From Reinekea blandensis MED297 (lineage in GTDB: Bacteria; Pseudomonadota; Gammaproteobacteria; Pseudomonadales; Natronospirillaceae), in the NCBI RefSeq assembly GCF_000153185.1, contig NZ_CH724151.1, forward strand, positions 97,294-161,293: DNA of 64,000 bases, read 5' to 3'. The translations under genes and the position numbers were made by a program. Positions 34,719 to 42,999 of this stretch are shown one piece after another. The notes under the pieces were generated by a model. That model was not told the DNA's origin. It searched no databases and saw nothing but the letters and a program-made list of their open reading frames with translations. The first letter of the stretch is position 1. Each line of letters starts with the position of its first letter.

Positions 34719-35165
34719 TTAGTTGGTTTGAGCAGCGTACCACACGTTGCCGATACCATGGCCATTGGTGTCGCCTTCTTTCTGATCGCCCACCCAGGTG
34801 TAGAGTGGTTGATTTTTGTAGGCCCATTGGTAGGTACCGTCGTTACGCTGAATGATCGTAAAATCGCCCCAGGTTTCGGCGTTCATCTTCGCTGCAAACG
34901 GCGGCCAGTTCGCAGCACAGCCGTCATCGCAGTTCGACTTGCCCGGTGCATCCTTAGTAAAGGTGTACAGCGTCATGCCACCGGCGGTCGCAAACACTTC
35001 GCCCATCGCGGCATTCACTTTTTTGACCACGGTATCGGCCTTGGCGACCGTCATCGAGTCATTGCTGTAGCTGTCGTAAGAATCTGAGGCGTACCCTTTG
35101 CTGGCGCAACCGGTCATCGCAGTGGCGGCTAAAACAGAAGTCAGAAGAATAGTATGAAGTTTCAT
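34719..35165 (-). CDS. Lipoprotein with Yx(FWY)xxD motif (COG4315)
   Basis: This is a 148-residue lipoprotein. The signal peptide ends in TAMTGC, placing the lipidated Cys near residue 19. The mature part contains the family repeat twice: GGMTLYTFTKDAPGKSNCDDGCAANWPP and QPLYTWVGDQKEGD (Y-x-F/W-x-x-D). ATG 35165 with AAGGAAC is chosen. It is the first gene of the operon with the ECF sigma and anti-sigma factors. The family is exported, possibly redox- or metal-stress related; its exact role is unknown. Confidence 0.88.
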   Translation of the reverse strand: MKLHTILLTSVLAATAMTGCASKGYASDSYDSYSNDSMTVAKADTVVKKVNAAMGEVFATAGGMTLYTFTKDAPGKSNCDDGCAANWPPFAAKMNAETWGDFTIIQRNDGTYQWAYKNQPLYTWVGDQKEGDTNGHGIGNVWYAAQTN

Positions 35166-35410
35166 GGGTCGTTCCTTTATGTTGTTGAGTTCCTCCATTG
35201 AAACGACACCAGTTTCCAGCTTGGATGCAGCAGTTTAAAAAAAATTCTTCGAACATGGACCCCGACATCTGTAGGGTCCCAGAGCCTAGGCTAATTAAAC
35301 ACATCACACCGCTGTTCCATCGGTTAAAAAAGTCGCTGACAACCTGCATCCAAACCGTGACGCGCAGCGTTTCTATAGACATTCATCCATGACTCAACCC
35401 CGGTGACCTT

Positions 35411-36022
35411 ATGAAACTGCCCGTTTTACTGTTAACCCTGCTGCTGGCGCCCGTCTGTTACAGCGCCAATATGGCCCATTCTCACCTGAAACACGTTTAC
35501 GACGCCTGGCACAGCAACCCGGACGGCATTGGCTTTCTGCCGCTGGCCCTGGAGCAATATCAGCAAGCCCATGCAGAAACGCTCATTCTGCAACAGTCAA
35601 ATACCGCCGACGCTTACGTAAAACGCCGGCTGAACCGACTGTCCGGGTTATTGACCGGTAATGCCACCACGGACGGCGCCGACCTAAGCTCCGCACTTTC
35701 CGGCATGGTCAAACATACGGCCTTGTCGGCGATGGCCATTGACGCCACCGCCAACGTGGTTGACTACGCCGACGCCATTGCCCAATGTACTAACAACGCC
35801 TTGCGCTACGCCGCCGAAGCCGACGACCGGGTTGAGGCCTTACAGAGCAAAACAACGCTCACCGACGCAGACCGCGCCGAACTGACCGCGGCAACGGCGT
35901 GGATTTACACCGGCCGGGACCTCAACAACGATGGCGACATTGCACCCGATGGCCAGGAATGCGGTTTACGCCAGGCCGATGTATTGATGGGTGCGCTGAA
36001 GCACCTCGAAGGACTGAACTGA
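35411..36022 (+). CDS. Exported protein with EF-hand-like loop
   Basis: This is a 203-residue secreted protein with the signal peptide LPVLLLTLLLAPVCYSA. The mature part is helical. Near the C-terminus it has DLNNDGDIAPDGQECGL, whose Asp/Asn spacing resembles a calcium-binding loop. An extra Cys there could pair with a Cys in IAQCTNNALR. I recognise no family. It is followed 23 bases later by the DUF2236 gene and is probably co-transcribed. Confidence 0.7.
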   Translation: MKLPVLLLTLLLAPVCYSANMAHSHLKHVYDAWHSNPDGIGFLPLALEQYQQAHAETLILQQSNTADAYVKRRLNRLSGLLTGNATTDGADLSSALSGMVKHTALSAMAIDATANVVDYADAIAQCTNNALRYAAEADDRVEALQSKTTLTDADRAELTAATAWIYTGRDLNNDGDIAPDGQECGLRQADVLMGALKHLEGLN

Positions 36023-36045
36023 TTAACATGGAAGGAACGCGACCA

Positions 36046-36870
36046 ATGACCCTGGATACTCAAACGGCCGACCCGAGCCAGCGCTACGAAGCCATCGTCC
36101 GGCAACTGAGTATGGTGACTTTCCCCTGGGACATTGAAAAGTCGCTGGAGTTTGCGCTTTACCGGACCTACGCCGTTCCCGCGATTTCGAAGGTGTTGCT
36201 GCACAGCGGACAGTTTTTGAAAGCCACGCAAAAACGCTACGACGACACCGAACTGCTGCTCGCCTACCCAGTCGAGCATGGGTTAAACAGCGACACCGGC
36301 CAACAAGCCATAGAGCGCATTAACGCCATGCATCACCGTTACCGGATCAACAACGATCTGTACCTGTACGTGCTCTCGACTTTTGTCTTCGAACCCATCC
36401 GCTGGCTGGAACGCTTTGGCTGGCGCCCGATGAACGACAACGAACAGCAGGCCTGGTTTCTGTACTACCGCGCGTTGGGTGAAAAGATGAAGATTCAGGA
36501 GATTCCTGAAACGCTGGAAGCGTTCGAAGCCTTTAATCGGCGCTTTGAGCAGGAACGCTTTGAGTACCATATTGCCAATACCCGCATTGCCTCCGTCACG
36601 AGGGATCTGCTGTTGAGTTTTTATCTGCCACGCTGGGCGATCCCCGCCGGGCGGCCCGCCATTTACGCCATGCTCGATGATGGATTGCGAGAGGCGTTTC
36701 AGTACCCCAAGGCACCAAAAGCGCTGGAAACATTCTTAAATACTTCGCTGACGTTGCGCGCGCGATTACTGCGATGGTTACCCAAAAACAAAAAAGAAAA
36801 ATCGATCCTGAAGCGAAAACGCAAAACCTATCCGATGGGGTATGCGATTGATGATTTAGGATCTCTGTAA
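36046..36870 (+). CDS. DUF2236 / MpaB-type oxygenase-like protein
   Basis: This 274-residue protein is of the latex-clearing-protein/MpaB (DUF2236) type. The segments FPWDIEKSLEFALYRTYAVPAIS, RINAMHHRYRINNDLYLYVLSTFVFEPIRWLERFGWRPM and YYRALGEKMKI follow that helical fold. The conserved region around HHRYRINN may carry a haem ligand. Family members oxidise hydrophobic substrates, and some are not oxygenases. ATG 36046 has AAGGAACG upstream. The gene is probably co-transcribed with the exported EF-hand-like protein. Confidence 0.75.
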   Translation: MTLDTQTADPSQRYEAIVRQLSMVTFPWDIEKSLEFALYRTYAVPAISKVLLHSGQFLKATQKRYDDTELLLAYPVEHGLNSDTGQQAIERINAMHHRYRINNDLYLYVLSTFVFEPIRWLERFGWRPMNDNEQQAWFLYYRALGEKMKIQEIPETLEAFEAFNRRFEQERFEYHIANTRIASVTRDLLLSFYLPRWAIPAGRPAIYAMLDDGLREAFQYPKAPKALETFLNTSLTLRARLLRWLPKNKKEKSILKRKRKTYPMGYAIDDLGSL

Positions 36871-36931
36871 CCGCTGTAATCCGATACGTTTTTCCAAACT
36901 GCGGTGAGCCAAGCCGGTTCGCCCGCACTTT

Positions 36932-36958
36932 AACGACCCACATGAGTCGTACTTTTTT
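36932..36958 (+). terminator. Intrinsic terminator after the DUF2236 gene
   Basis: The short stem ACGAC/GTCGT with an 8-base loop (36933-36950) is followed by ACTTTTTT. It lies 62 bases after the stop. Confidence 0.55.
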
Positions 36959-37011
36959 AGATTCACTTCACAGTAGCCCGCGTCTTGCTACGTTTGAATC
37001 CGCGCTTCGCA

Positions 37012-37182
37012 ATGTCGGGGCGCAAGCCAATCACTATTGACGGTTATGGCAGCGATGAATCTCACGAAGAATGGTTTTACCCGAAACAGGAACAGGTGAT
37101 TACCTTAGACGATGCTCAGGTAAACTACCGCGTCAAAGCCGATAATACGAGTGAGAGTCGCACGATTGATTTGCGCAGCTAA
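37012..37182 (+). CDS. Possible small protein
   Basis: This frame of 56 residues starts MSGRKPITIDGYGSDESHEEW and is polar and acidic. It is preceded by no clear ribosome-binding site, but its codon use resembles the neighbours and it fills an otherwise empty gap. An in-frame ATG at 36985 is possible. I do not recognise it. Confidence 0.35.
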   Translation: MSGRKPITIDGYGSDESHEEWFYPKQEQVITLDDAQVNYRVKADNTSESRTIDLRS

Positions 37183-37222
37183 AGTGCCGCCAACTAACAG
37201 ATACGTGCATCCAAACATGAAT

Positions 37223-37258
37223 GGCCGTGACCTCAATTACCGGATCGGAGTCACGGCC
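37223..37258. repeat. 9-bp inverted repeat downstream of the 240-residue gene
   Basis: GGCCGTGAC (37223-37231) and GTCACGGCC (37250-37258) form a perfect stem with an 18-base loop, 3' of the minus-strand gene that ends at 37283. The A/T tract lies on the wrong side for a standard terminator on that strand. Confidence 0.5.
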
Positions 37259-37282
37259 AAAACAAAAAAATCAATTTGGAAA

Positions 37283-38005
37283 TCAATTCGAAGGTAAGTT
37301 TGCAAGCAGGGCCTCAAGCTCATCGTCGGCCAGCGGTATTTGCCCTTTGATGATCGCGTTCTGGTTGGTCACCATCGCTCGTGCAAATGGATAATCACCG
37401 GGAAGACCATTAGCCTCCATGGTCGCTTGGTACTCGTTCAGGGCAATAGCCTGAATGTTGGACAAAACATCCAAAACTTCCATACCGTAAAAGCGGCACT
37501 CCTGAGATACCTTATGAAAAACATCCTGTACAGTATCGTCTCCGAGCTCCAACTTTGAACCAACATGAACCAGTATCGCCTGATAGGCGTTGTCCTGATG
37601 ATTCTTCACCAGCACCGTCAGCTCAAAGAGTTCACCCGCGCCGCCCAACAGATTATGCCCCTGCTCGACAATCGTCGTTCTAACTGAAGTCCCGTATTCA
37701 GTTAGCGCGGTTACTCCAGAAAACTCGATGTTTAAATGACAGTCCTTGAGTTTTTCGGTCACTTCAGCAACCTGCGCCGGGCTGCCATCTATGACTAATC
37801 GAATGCCCTTAATGTCTGTTTCATTCCGATTGGAATCATGGTGAGCAACGCAAACCAAATAGGCGGCCTGTAGGTCACCAACGGCGAGTAAGCACTGCGT
37901 CAGCTGGTTCTTATCGTTATTGACACCCGGTACCTCGATATCCAGGACCACCGCATTGATGTCCGCATCCTTTGCTTTGTTTCTGTTCAACCAACCAAAC
38001 ATCAT
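37283..38005 (-). CDS. Protein of unknown function downstream of the biosynthetic operon
   Basis: This 240-residue acidic, soluble protein starts MMFGWLNRNKAKDADINAVV with an AAAGGACGA site. It has a mixed alpha/beta look (VVLDIEVPGVNNDKNQL, GIRLVIDGSPAQVAEVTEKL, ELFELTVLVKNHQDNAY) and a Leu-rich acidic end. I recognise no family. It lies 139 bases beyond the six-gene operon on the same strand, so co-transcription is possible but not shown. Nothing suggests an enzyme active site. Confidence 0.65.
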   Translation of the reverse strand: MMFGWLNRNKAKDADINAVVLDIEVPGVNNDKNQLTQCLLAVGDLQAAYLVCVAHHDSNRNETDIKGIRLVIDGSPAQVAEVTEKLKDCHLNIEFSGVTALTEYGTSVRTTIVEQGHNLLGGAGELFELTVLVKNHQDNAYQAILVHVGSKLELGDDTVQDVFHKVSQECRFYGMEVLDVLSNIQAIALNEYQATMEANGLPGDYPFARAMVTNQNAIIKGQIPLADDELEALLANLPSN

Positions 38006-38144
38006 TCGTCCTTTTTGATCATTTGTTTTAAAGACGGAATGATGACATAAATCGACATTTTTTCTGCTGATACGATCATAAAGTTGGGGTTCTACGACAT
38101 AAATGCCCGAAAGAAAACCCCGTCTATGGACTACACAGTTAGGC

Positions 38145-38840
38145 TCAACTCGCCTGCGCTGAAATATCAGCCGTAATCACCTCGACCCACGACAAGGTGA
38201 CCTCAGGGCAGGTTAACCGCAGTGCCGACACGAAGTCGTTAACGATGTTTCGGTTATGCGTCACCGATGTATGCTCATGCCCCAGTATCATGGCAAATAG
38301 CTCTGTGGTGTCAGGTGTAATTTTAAACGCATCGGCATCACAATCCCGTGACCCAATGGCCGCAAGCACTTGGTTCTCATGCTGATAGATCAAATCGCCA
38401 TGCGCCAGTTTTTTATCGCGCTTAGAAAACAGCGGGCGAATCTTCCGCCCCTCTTGTGCCCGGCACACCTCAATAGTCCCCTTGAGCTTTGCGGCATCGT
38501 GCACACCAAAGCTCGCTCCGTAGTTCAGTGCAACGCTGTTATAGGCATCAACGACATTTAAAATGGGGTTAACGCCGCGCTCCAGGCAACTGCGGATCAA
38601 GCGCAGATTGGCCGGCTCTGTATTCGGGTACCCCATTTGCGCCAGCTGGGTTTGATACCCGGAGACTTCCGGTTGTTGTACACACGCATCATACTGATGT
38701 CGAAGCTGGTCAAGCCGCGCCTCCATGGCGGTTCGATAGACAGACTCACGGTCTTCTGCAACTTGAACGCCTGTTATGTGTGCCGCTACGCATCCCTGTA
38801 AACCAAGCAATAACGCGTCAGGTGCGATGCTGACCTTCAC
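38145..38840 (-). CDS. B3/B4 domain (tRNA-synthetase editing-like) protein
   Basis: This 231-residue stand-alone B3/B4 domain is the fold used for editing in phenylalanyl-tRNA synthetase beta. Diagnostic stretches are NPILNVVDAYNSVALNYGASFGVHDAAKLKGTIEV and LAHGDLIYQHENQVLAAIGSRDCDADAFKITPDTTELFAMI. Free-standing members are thought to hydrolyse mischarged or modified aminoacyl-tRNAs, and some are tied to unusual amino acids. It overlaps the second ATP-grasp gene by 4 bases and is the last gene of the operon. A self-protection or editing role against the pathway's non-standard amino acid is an inference from context. Confidence 0.8.
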   Translation of the reverse strand: MKVSIAPDALLLGLQGCVAAHITGVQVAEDRESVYRTAMEARLDQLRHQYDACVQQPEVSGYQTQLAQMGYPNTEPANLRLIRSCLERGVNPILNVVDAYNSVALNYGASFGVHDAAKLKGTIEVCRAQEGRKIRPLFSKRDKKLAHGDLIYQHENQVLAAIGSRDCDADAFKITPDTTELFAMILGHEHTSVTHNRNIVNDFVSALRLTCPEVTLSWVEVITADISAQAS

Positions 38841-40075
38841 GGTTTGTCACCAAAATACCTGGCCATGATTGAGCGGAATGCCTGCTCATCCCGACTCAGC
38901 TGTTCGGCATCGTCACTGGCGAACCAGCATAGAGCCGGACAACTGAGTAAGTCAGTTGTTGGTTCATACGAAGAACCGACAGTCTGCCAGATATCGTGCC
39001 CGCGATAACTCGGCAATGCCCGGATCGCGGCGTCATCACCGGCCGAAATGCCCGGGTATTCCCCGTGCTGATGCGCAATCACAAACACGATACGACCTTC
39101 CGCTTTCTGAACGGGATGCGTGATCTGGGTTCTGTCCAGATAGCAGTCGACCGTTAACGACAGCAGGTCGGGCGAATAGCAGTCGCGAATCAACCGCGGC
39201 GCGATCCCACCGTGCAGTCGGGCGCCCGCTTCGATCATGACCGGTCCACGCGGGGTATCAATGACCTCCATATGGATAGGGCCCACTTGAATGCCCAGCG
39301 CTTGCGCACAGTCGCGTGCATACGATGTCAGCGCCGAATACTGCAGGGCATCCGGGTTCAGCAGGTGCAAACCATTGTAAACAAACCGGGAACCGTTGCA
39401 GTGCACCTTATCGTAAACCGCCAATGAGGAGATGATGCAATCGCCGTCCACAGAAACCATATCAATGACGTATTCGGGGCCACTTAAGAACTCTTGTACC
39501 AGATAGGTGGAAACCACCTCGCCGAGACAATTGGTGGCGCCCCATTTGATGTCGTCGAGTCGTTCGAGCAGCTCGGCGCAAGTGTCTGCAAACATGACGC
39601 CTTCTGTGGCGGCTGAATTGGCCGGCTTTAAGACATAAGCGCCTTCATCGAGCGTCTGCACCAACGCACGCGCTTCGGCATCCGACTGAACGGACCAGGT
39701 TTTAATGTGCGCAAGTCCGTGCTTTGCCAACGCGGCCTGCATGGCTTGTTTATTGCGCCGATGGTCAGTCGTTTCGACCGAATTTCCCCGGGTACCGAAC
39801 TCACTGGCCAGTCGATCGGCCAGCGCAACGCCAACTTCACTGCCAGCCATCACCGCCGCAATGGTAGCGCCTGAGTCATGCACCCAACGCTGACAGTCCT
39901 CGCTGGAATGAAAGGTGTGCTCGAAGTCATCCGCATTAAACGATTTGCGCAACGCGGGGGAGACCTGATCATTGCTGATGACCGCGACACAAGCATAACC
40001 CAAAGCTTTAATTTCCGGCGCCAGCAGCGCGCCTGTCGAAAACGGGTCGACGATGACCACCCATTCAGGATTCAT
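38837..40075 (-). CDS. ATP-grasp ligase 2
   Basis: This 412-residue ATP-grasp enzyme forms an acyl-phosphate and then an amide or related bond. The N-terminal preATP-grasp domain is PEWVVIVDPFSTGALLAPEIKALGY. The nucleotide-binding part has AYVLKPANSAATEGV and YLVQEFLSGPEYVIDMVS, and the metal-binding segment is GPVMIEAGARLHGG. The type is close to L-amino-acid ligases and carnosine-synthase-like proteins. It overlaps both neighbours in the operon (11 and 4 bases). Its partner substrate is unknown; together with ligase 1 it could make a modified dipeptide. Confidence 0.88.
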   Translation of the reverse strand: MNPEWVVIVDPFSTGALLAPEIKALGYACVAVISNDQVSPALRKSFNADDFEHTFHSSEDCQRWVHDSGATIAAVMAGSEVGVALADRLASEFGTRGNSVETTDHRRNKQAMQAALAKHGLAHIKTWSVQSDAEARALVQTLDEGAYVLKPANSAATEGVMFADTCAELLERLDDIKWGATNCLGEVVSTYLVQEFLSGPEYVIDMVSVDGDCIISSLAVYDKVHCNGSRFVYNGLHLLNPDALQYSALTSYARDCAQALGIQVGPIHMEVIDTPRGPVMIEAGARLHGGIAPRLIRDCYSPDLLSLTVDCYLDRTQITHPVQKAEGRIVFVIAHQHGEYPGISAGDDAAIRALPSYRGHDIWQTVGSSYEPTTDLLSCPALCWFASDDAEQLSRDEQAFRSIMARYFGDKP

Positions 40076-41315
40076 AATTCACCTCCGCTTCGGATTGCGC
40101 GCGCTTTTCGCCCGCGATCAGCTTTGAAACCGTCAGCCCCAGCAATGTCGCCGCCAGACCAACAAACAATAACGCCGCCGCATTGAGTTCGGGGGGCGTA
40201 TTACTGATAACAATGCCCATCAATAAGGGCAGGCAACCCATGGCCACCATAAACGTCATGACCATTTTCCCGATCAGCGATTCCTTAACACCGGGCGTCC
40301 AGTCGGCCGTGATCACCTCATGGCGCATCATCAAGCGGACATAGCTCACAGAGACTCCGATGACAAAAACCGAGCCAATGGACAGCCAGCGAATGGCGAC
40401 GAAAGACAGCAACGCATCCGACAACAACAACAGCCCGGCCAGACCTAACAAGACAGACCTTTTAACCGGCAGTGCAATTGCGCAGAGTGCGCCCAAGGCG
40501 GCCATGGCACTGGCCAACCCGAATTCATAACCGGACCATCCATGAATGGTTTGGTATAAAAACGGCAGAAACCCGTTAAATGCGCCGATATGGGCACCCA
40601 CCATGGCCATTATGCCAATCAGTAAGAACCGGCCTTCCGGCAATACCTCCGGCACATTCGCGGTTGCCACAGAAGGCGACGTAACGGCGCCCGAAGCATT
40701 CGGCTGAGCGGACAGCTGACCACTCAAGGTCAACTGCAACGCAATGGTAACGACCAGCGAAACGCCGACCAGAACACCCAGAAACGAGGTAAACGGCAGC
40801 ATCTCCACTAAAAATCCACCGGAGGCCGCACCCGCAAAGGCGCCCAACTGAACACTGAGCTGAACGAACTTAACCGACTTAGCCCGATCTACAAACTCAC
40901 CCTCACCTAAACGGGCGTTCAGCATTTCTATACCGCTTTGGGTCACAAAATTAACGATGCCAATCCCAAATGCGATCGCCAGATACAGTATCGTCGCGTT
41001 AGTATTGCCCACGAGTGCGAGCACCAGAAACGACACCGCCGCCACGTAACGGTAGGCACTCAGAGACCCAACAGACAGGCTAACGCCCGTTTTGGATAGC
41101 GCGGCACTGGCCTGTTTGATGCAAAGCGGCACCAGTGTCGCAACAAACAGAATAACACCCACCAACATGGCAGAACCGGTTTCGCGCAGGGCGACCCAGA
41201 CCGCCCCACTCATCAGGGCCAGGTCGGCGGTTACCATCAGGCCGGCCAAGGCATAAAACAACGCGGCGGTCGGTGTGGTTTTGATGGTGGATACCATCGT
41301 TTCTTGGGTACTCAT
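40065..41315 (-). CDS. Major facilitator superfamily exporter
   Basis: This is a 416-residue MFS transporter with about 12 helices (for example LFYALAGLMVTADLALMSGAVWVAL at the N-terminus). The loop after helix 2 has a degenerate MFS motif, and an Asn/Ser-rich linker follows the first six helices. It overlaps the Rieske gene by 4 bases and ligase 2 by 11. In such a biosynthetic operon it most likely exports the product or confers self-resistance. The substrate is inferred from context only. Confidence 0.88.
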   Translation of the reverse strand: MSTQETMVSTIKTTPTAALFYALAGLMVTADLALMSGAVWVALRETGSAMLVGVILFVATLVPLCIKQASAALSKTGVSLSVGSLSAYRYVAAVSFLVLALVGNTNATILYLAIAFGIGIVNFVTQSGIEMLNARLGEGEFVDRAKSVKFVQLSVQLGAFAGAASGGFLVEMLPFTSFLGVLVGVSLVVTIALQLTLSGQLSAQPNASGAVTSPSVATANVPEVLPEGRFLLIGIMAMVGAHIGAFNGFLPFLYQTIHGWSGYEFGLASAMAALGALCAIALPVKRSVLLGLAGLLLLSDALLSFVAIRWLSIGSVFVIGVSVSYVRLMMRHEVITADWTPGVKESLIGKMVMTFMVAMGCLPLLMGIVISNTPPELNAAALLFVGLAATLLGLTVSKLIAGEKRAQSEAEVNYES

Positions 41316-41632
41316 AAGCTGCTCACAATTCCGTCTTCGTTCCAGAAAGCAATGGTATTTTGCGCCTTAGCGACCACTTTGATGGTCCCCTTACGTTGCA
41401 CCAGCGGTAATGCTTTCCGCCGGATGGATTGACAAGAAAACGAGTTGTCATGCCAAGGGCAGACCAGATGTTCACCACAGTCTGACACCTTCGCCAAATG
41501 CATAGGCCCACCTCGATGCGGGCATTCGGTCGGCACACAAAGCGTCTCGTTTTGGCGTTTAAAGACAAAATAGCCTTTGTCTTCAATCATCAGCCGGTTC
41601 GCTCGATCGACGGGAAACGTTACGACGCGCAT
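41312..41632 (-). CDS. Rieske [2Fe-2S] ferredoxin
   Basis: This small 106-residue Rieske protein has CPHRGG (Cys37, His39) and CPWHDNSF (Cys58, His61) as cluster ligands, spaced like bacterial Rieske ferredoxins. ATG 41632 follows GAGGTGA and overlaps the oxidase stop by 13 bases. It has no transmembrane segment and is probably cytosolic. In this operon it is the natural electron donor for the di-metal oxidase just upstream, although a reductase is not encoded locally. Confidence 0.92.
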   Translation of the reverse strand: MRVVTFPVDRANRLMIEDKGYFVFKRQNETLCVPTECPHRGGPMHLAKVSDCGEHLVCPWHDNSFSCQSIRRKALPLVQRKGTIKVVAKAQNTIAFWNEDGIVSSL

Positions 41633-42993
41633 AGTTCACCTCGGTACTCTGTGACTCGGTAGGTACATTGCTTACTCACCACACAAGACCCATGCAAAAT
41701 CCCCTTAGGAATCACGATGGCTTGCCCGGCCTTCAGCTTTACTCGTTTGTGCGGTGAAAACACCAAATCGATTTCGCCGGAGACGACCGAAAAATGCTCG
41801 TTCACATCATGACAATGGGTCACAGAAAGTTCGCCCTCTGATTCAACAAACTCGGCAACCTCGGCGCCTTCCTGGGCTTGATAACGAGACGCCATCTCTT
41901 GCAACTCGGCCAAGGTATCGTGCGTTCGGATGTGCCGGTACAAATCTTCATCGGCCAGTTCCTGCAGGTGCGCAAACTCCTGAAAGCCTCGAAGGATTTC
42001 AGGCAAAATGCCTTCACCGTATTCCTTGACCACCGGCATGATGATTTTTTCCAACGCCATCCGGCCGTGGTGTACATCGATGTGCGTGTGCTCATCAAAA
42101 TATTTGGTTTTTACCCGACCGCCAAACACTTGCTTAACCAACTTAGATTGGCTCTTTGTGGTAAAGGCCAACGAGGCTTCGGTGAAATACAACGCACCCA
42201 GATACCGGAAGAAATACTGATGGTTTTTTGAGATGTAGTGGAAATAGTTAATCAACGACAGTGACGACGCGGTATAAAACTGCCAGTAGGTATGCAGCCG
42301 ATTGTCCAGCTCGGCATCCGTCATCATATGTTCAAAAATTGTCGAATGTTTCTTCTCATGCACGCCATAACCGTATTCGTCGATAAAGACTTTAAACAGT
42401 TCCGACGTATGCGAACCGAAGTTACCAAGGACATTTCGGCCCATGGCCGAGGCTTCGGACAAGAAATCCCCTGCGCATTGAATCAGGAAAAATCGGGTCG
42501 CCGACTCCGGGTCGGCACTCGCTGTGAGATTTTTCAACAACGACGATTCGGACTGTGCGATATCGTCCAACTCCTGCTGACAATAGGCGGTAAACGATTC
42601 AATGTCCCACTTTCCACTGATCTGAATTTCATGATTCAAAAAATCAAAACAATGGCGTTCCAAATCTTCCCGAATCACCTCGCCCGACCGATAGTGATCG
42701 GATGAATAAAACGATTGGTACGCGTTAATATCGAGCTTTTTCTGCTTCCCGGTCGGCAGCAAAACCAAGTCTTTCTCATAAATCACATTGAGCATGCGTT
42801 GCGCCGCCAAGTAAGAGTTTCGATCAAGCTCTTGCTCGGTTAATGCCTTTGTAAAAAGTTCCGCTTGGAGATCCTGTGGCCGACATGGACGCGTGTAGGG
42901 ACAGCCATTGGAAAGAAAGTCCCGACGGTTGCCCAACAGCGGTGAGGACAGGAAACGATCCAGATTTTCCTTAAATTCCAGACTAGAAAACAT
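41620..42993 (-). CDS. Haem-oxygenase-like di-metal oxidase fused to a cupin
   Basis: The protein has 457 residues from ATG 42993 (AAGGTGA site overlapping the upstream stop). Residues 60-345 resemble iron-containing redox enzymes of the haem-oxygenase-like diiron oxidase (HDO) group. Candidate ligands are in IDEYGYGVHEKKHS (Glu206, His216) and TEASLAF (Glu272), plus HTHIDVHHGR (His304, Asp306, His308). Known HDO members perform N-oxygenation or C-C cleavage on amino-acid-derived substrates. Residues 365-455 form a complete cupin: HCHDVNEHFSVVSG fits HxHx3Ex6G, and PKGILH is motif 2. The fusion suggests two oxidative or isomerising steps on one substrate. Confidence 0.82.
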   Translation of the reverse strand: MFSSLEFKENLDRFLSSPLLGNRRDFLSNGCPYTRPCRPQDLQAELFTKALTEQELDRNSYLAAQRMLNVIYEKDLVLLPTGKQKKLDINAYQSFYSSDHYRSGEVIREDLERHCFDFLNHEIQISGKWDIESFTAYCQQELDDIAQSESSLLKNLTASADPESATRFFLIQCAGDFLSEASAMGRNVLGNFGSHTSELFKVFIDEYGYGVHEKKHSTIFEHMMTDAELDNRLHTYWQFYTASSLSLINYFHYISKNHQYFFRYLGALYFTEASLAFTTKSQSKLVKQVFGGRVKTKYFDEHTHIDVHHGRMALEKIIMPVVKEYGEGILPEILRGFQEFAHLQELADEDLYRHIRTHDTLAELQEMASRYQAQEGAEVAEFVESEGELSVTHCHDVNEHFSVVSGEIDLVFSPHKRVKLKAGQAIVIPKGILHGSCVVSKQCTYRVTEYRGELCAS

Positions 42994-42999
42994 GTTCAA

